Origin: Bacteroidales bacterium
GTDB taxonomy: Bacteria; Bacteroidota; Bacteroidia; Bacteroidales; UBA932
Direction of reading: 5' to 3'
Length of the DNA: 24,365 nucleotides
Assembly: GCA_004552115.1 (NCBI GenBank)
Contig: SFPH01000004.1
Location: 1-24,365 of the forward strand
Below, piece after piece: positions 21,964 to 24,365 of the stretch. Numbering within the stretch: position 1 is the stretch's first letter; the number at the start of each line of letters is the position of its first letter. Made by a program: the position numbers and the translations under genes. The notes beneath the pieces were generated by a model. It did no database searches. It was not told the origin of the DNA and saw only the letters and a program-made list of their open reading frames with translations.

Positions 21964-23097
21964 CTACTTGCGTGCGGAGAATCTGTAGATGCAGACCTGA
22001 GTATAGTTCTGGCCAGGCTCCACAAGTGTAGAAGGGAACTCCGGCCGGTTCGGCGAGTCAGGATAGTGCTGGGTCTCGAGAGCCAGGGAGCTGCGGAAAC
22101 CGAGCGGACGTCCGTACTTGCCGCAGCTCTTTCCTTCAAAGAAGTTGCCGCTGTAGAACTGGATGCCCGGCTGGTCGGAGAGAACCTCGATCTGGCGGCC
22201 TGTCTCAGGGTCATACACGGTACACATTGTCTCTATCTCCTTTTCGGTCTCCCTGTCGATGCACCAGTTGTGGTCATATCCGCGGGCATTCCTGAGCTGC
22301 TCATTCTCCTCCCCGATCATCTGTCCGATGGTGTGGGCGGTCCTGAAATCGAACGGCGTACCTGTAACATCGGCAATCTCGCCTGTAGGGATGCTGAGCG
22401 GGTCAATCGGAATGAAGTGGCTGGCCCTGATGGACATGACATAGTCCTCGACCGTACCGTTGGCCTCGCCTCTGAGGCAGAAGAACGGATGGTTGGAAAT
22501 ATTGATATGGGTCTTCTTGTCGGTGGTGGCGAGATAGTCAATGCGGAACTCGCTGCCGGAAGTGACGGTATAGGTCATCGTGATGTCCTTGTTGCCGGGA
22601 TATCCTTCCATTCCGTCCGGATGGAGGTAGTGGAGGACAATGCTGGAGTCCGTGACTGACTTCACGTCCCAGACCACATTGTCAAGTCCGATGTATCCTC
22701 CGTGGAGGGTGTTGACCTTGTTGTCATTGGCCGGAGTCCTGTAAACAACCCCGTCAATCTCGAACTGCGCATTGCCGATACGGTTGGCGACAGGGCCCAC
22801 GCAGGCGCCGAAGAACCTCTCGCCCGGAGGAGTCACATAGTCACTGATATTGTTGTAGCCGACCACGATATCCTCATAGTTTCCATCCTTGTCAGGAGTG
22901 AAGATGGACACTACCCTGGCTCCGAAATTGGTAACCTGGAGGGTCACGTCTCCGCCCTTGATGGTGTAGAGAGCTACCGGAGAGCCATTTACTGTATCGG
23001 CGAAATTCTCCGCCGGAATAAGTTCAGGTCCCGCTGTGCGGGTGCAGGCCACAAGGCCGGCTGATGCGGCCAGAATGGCCAGGAGTGTTTTTCTCAT
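21964..23097 (-). CDS. galM: Aldose 1-epimerase (mutarotase) lipoprotein
   Basis: Interconverts alpha and beta anomers of glucose, galactose or related sugars, here in the cell envelope. The chosen start (ATG at 23097) gives a signal peptide MRKTLLAILAASAG with lipobox LVAC (C18) and a 377-residue product. An in-frame ATG at 23127 is rejected because it lies inside the -7 promoter box and would bury the signal peptide. Catalytic features are complete: NRIG, NTLHGG, the His in NISNHPFF, GYDHNW and the C-terminal catalytic Glu in LALETQHYPDSPN. A lipidated mutarotase beside a secreted GH3 suggests they act together on sugars released outside the cytoplasm. Confidence 0.94.
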   Translation of the reverse strand: MRKTLLAILAASAGLVACTRTAGPELIPAENFADTVNGSPVALYTIKGGDVTLQVTNFGARVVSIFTPDKDGNYEDIVVGYNNISDYVTPPGERFFGACVGPVANRIGNAQFEIDGVVYRTPANDNKVNTLHGGYIGLDNVVWDVKSVTDSSIVLHYLHPDGMEGYPGNKDITMTYTVTSGSEFRIDYLATTDKKTHINISNHPFFCLRGEANGTVEDYVMSIRASHFIPIDPLSIPTGEIADVTGTPFDFRTAHTIGQMIGEENEQLRNARGYDHNWCIDRETEKEIETMCTVYDPETGRQIEVLSDQPGIQFYSGNFFEGKSCGKYGRPLGFRSSLALETQHYPDSPNRPEFPSTLVEPGQNYTQVCIYRFSARK

Positions 23098-23124
23098 AAA
23101 AAATCGGATTTCATTTTGGAACTT

Positions 23125-23155
23125 CAAATTTACGTTTTAAGCGGCAGAAATACAA
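23125..23155 (-). promoter_or_regulatory. Promoter of the galM-GH3 unit
   Basis: On the minus strand TTG (23155-23153) and TAAATTTG (23132-23125) are separated by 20 bases, an excellent fit to the Bacteroidota primary-sigma consensus. The box ends 27 bases before the galM ATG at 23097. Confidence 0.6.
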
Positions 23156-23170
23156 TAGCTCCCGAAAATC

Positions 23171-23204
23171 TTGAGCAATCTGTGAAGAATAATTATTATC
23201 TTTG
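23171..23204 (+). promoter_or_regulatory. Promoter of murB-murA
   Basis: TATCTTTG (23197-23204) matches TAnnTTTG exactly and ends five bases before the murB ATG at 23210, predicting a leaderless or nearly leaderless transcript. A TTG at 23171-23173 is the nearest -33 candidate but the 23-base spacer is long. Confidence 0.5.
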
Positions 23205-23209
23205 TCCTG

Positions 23210-24235
23210 ATGATAGAAGAGAGACATAATTTCAGCCTGAAGGCTTTGAACACGTTCGGAATGGACGTGAATTGTGGTGTATTCATTGAATATGACAATG
23301 AGGAAGACCTCCTCAATCTTGACTTCAATGCCCTTGAAAAGCCTGTTTTCCATATCGGAGGAGGCAGCAATGTGCTTTTCTCCGGAGATTTTCCGGGGAC
23401 CGTCCTGCATTCTTCCATTCTGTATCTGGAGACATTGCCGGAAGACAGTCCGGAATATGCCGGGCTCGGTGAAGATGCGGTGCTTGTGGCCGCAGGTGCC
23501 GGGATAAAGATGGACAGCATCTGCAAATGGGCTGCGGATAAAGGATTCTGGGGCATTGAGAACCTCTCCCTGATTCCCGGAGAAGCCGGAGCGGCCGCCG
23601 TGCAGAATATCGGGGCCTACGGGTCGGAGATATCTCAGGCAATTCATTCCGTAAGATGCTATGACACAGCCAAACGCAGGTTTTTAACCCTCCGTCCCGA
23701 AGATTGCGGCTATGGATACAGGGACTCTTTCTTCAAGCATCAAGGCGGCAGGTATGTCATAACCGGGGTCATACTGGCCCTGTCAAGGGCATTCTCGCCT
23801 CAGCTGGGCTATGGCAATGTCCGTCAGACGGCCGAGGCAATGCTGGCTCCGGGCGAGGCTCTTACCCCATTGAAAGTCAGGAAGGCGGTAATCTCGATAC
23901 GTAACGGCAAGCTCCCCGATCCTGCCGATGTGGGAAGTGCGGGAAGTTTCTTCAAGAACCCGGTTGTAAGCGGTGAGACTTTCGCCGCCCTTCTGCGGAA
24001 TCACGGGGAATTGCCTCATTATGACCTGCCTGACGGCAATGTGAAGATCCCTGCCGGATGGCTGGTGGAGCAATGCGGATGGAAGGGCAGAACCGTCGGC
24101 AATGCCGGGGTGTATCCGAAGCAGGCCCTTGTCCTGACCAATGCGACAGGCAAGGCATCCCCGGCGGAAATCATTGCATTGAAAGATATGATCATCAAGT
24201 CCGTATTGGGGCAAATATCAATATTTTATGAATGA
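23210..24235 (+). CDS. murB: UDP-N-acetylenolpyruvoylglucosamine reductase, C-terminus apparently shortened
   Basis: FAD enzyme that reduces enolpyruvyl-UDP-GlcNAc to UDP-MurNAc with NADPH, the second committed step of peptidoglycan precursor synthesis. It is a type I MurB of 341 residues: NTFGMDV, FAD-binding HIGGGSNVLF (about 48-57), ENLSLIPGEAG and QNIGAYGSE, CGYGYRDSFFK, then GSAGSFFKNP with the proton-donor S246 and PAGWLVEQCGWKG. The protein ends ...ISIFYE. Relatives continue with a PEV motif whose Glu (E. coli Glu325) is catalytic, followed by a few more residues, and this is absent here. The stop overlaps the murA start by 8 bp at TTATGAATGA. Either activity is impaired, or bases between two ATGAA repeats are missing from the sequence. 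Confidence 0.95.
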   Translation: MIEERHNFSLKALNTFGMDVNCGVFIEYDNEEDLLNLDFNALEKPVFHIGGGSNVLFSGDFPGTVLHSSILYLETLPEDSPEYAGLGEDAVLVAAGAGIKMDSICKWAADKGFWGIENLSLIPGEAGAAAVQNIGAYGSEISQAIHSVRCYDTAKRRFLTLRPEDCGYGYRDSFFKHQGGRYVITGVILALSRAFSPQLGYGNVRQTAEAMLAPGEALTPLKVRKAVISIRNGKLPDPADVGSAGSFFKNPVVSGETFAALLRNHGELPHYDLPDGNVKIPAGWLVEQCGWKGRTVGNAGVYPKQALVLTNATGKASPAEIIALKDMIIKSVLGQISIFYE

Positions 24236-24365
24236 CAGATTCATAGTAGAGGGAGGCCACAGGCTTAGCGGAGAAATCACGCCTCAGGGTGCCAAGAACG
24301 AGGCACTCCAGGTCATTTGTGCGACTCTTCTCACCGAGGATGAGGTGAGAATCTCCAACATACCC
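24228..24365 (+). CDS. murA: UDP-N-acetylglucosamine 1-carboxyvinyltransferase, 3'-partial
   Basis: The first 46 codons of MurA, which transfers enolpyruvate from PEP to UDP-GlcNAc and makes the substrate of MurB. It starts with ATG at 24228 inside the end of murB. The translation FIVEGGHRLSGEI is followed by QGAKNEALQ, containing the conserved Lys-Asn pair (K22-N23 in E. coli), and then ICATLLTEDEVRISNIP. The gene runs off the window. The murB-murA overlap implies coupled expression of two consecutive pathway enzymes. Confidence 0.93.
   Translation, partial: MNDRFIVEGGHRLSGEITPQGAKNEALQVICATLLTEDEVRISNIP

Noticed and set aside
21841..22659. A long (272-codon) open frame on the plus strand across the GH3/galM junction
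   Set aside because: It is antisense to two well-supported genes with intact catalytic motifs, and such frames are expected in GC-rich coding DNA.
23098..23127. Upstream ATG at 23127 as the galM start
   Set aside because: It lies within the -7 promoter box and would place ten residues before a clear lipoprotein signal peptide.

Overview
The window looks like chromosomal DNA from a moderately GC-rich member of the Bacteroidales, probably a gut or other glycan-degrading lineage. The reasons are the gene content (a SusA/SusB pair, several lipoprotein glycosidases, an alpha-2-macroglobulin/PbpC pair) and promoter boxes of the Bacteroidota TAnnTTTG type. No rRNA, tRNA, CRISPR array, transposase or phage gene was recognised.

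Region 1 (1-9118, plus strand) is the distal part of an alpha-glucan (starch/maltodextrin) utilisation locus. In order it holds a 5'-truncated GH13 amylase with an N-terminal beta-sandwich region, a CotH-family kinase-like lipoprotein, a second GH13 lipoprotein, a SusA-like neopullulanase/cyclomaltodextrinase, and a SusB-like GH97 alpha-glucosidase. Gaps are 3-18 bp or overlaps, so the genes read as an operon. An additional internal promoter is likely just before susA. Surface or periplasmic amylases would cut starch to oligosaccharides, and SusA and SusB would finish them to glucose. The susC/susD/regulator genes, if present, lie upstream of the window. The CotH-like protein is the unexpected member.

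Region 2 (9119-9562) is noncoding. It carries an inverted repeat behind susB, a dense run of short perfect hairpins, and a very strong terminator for groEL.

Region 3 (9563-11427, minus strand) is groES-groEL. In this sequence groEL is interrupted near codon 22 by what looks like a 41-nt deletion that removes the LGPKG nucleotide-binding segment.

Region 4 (11428-19338) has a divergent regulatory region, then an alpha-2-macroglobulin-like lipoprotein with an intact CSEQ thioester motif but a frameshift near its N-terminus, overlapped by pbpC. This is the well-known periplasmic defence/cell-wall-repair pairing.

Region 5 (19364-23097, minus strand) is a two-gene unit, galM (aldose 1-epimerase lipoprotein) then a secreted GH3 glycosidase with an extra C-terminal domain.

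Region 6 (23210-24365, plus strand) is murB overlapping the start of murA, two steps of peptidoglycan precursor synthesis. MurB ends early and lacks the usual PEV motif.

Three separate genes (groEL, the macroglobulin, murB) carry short deletion-like lesions, two of them explainable by short direct repeats. Either the assembly or consensus is flawed, or the strain has real damage. Read-level checking is the first thing to do.
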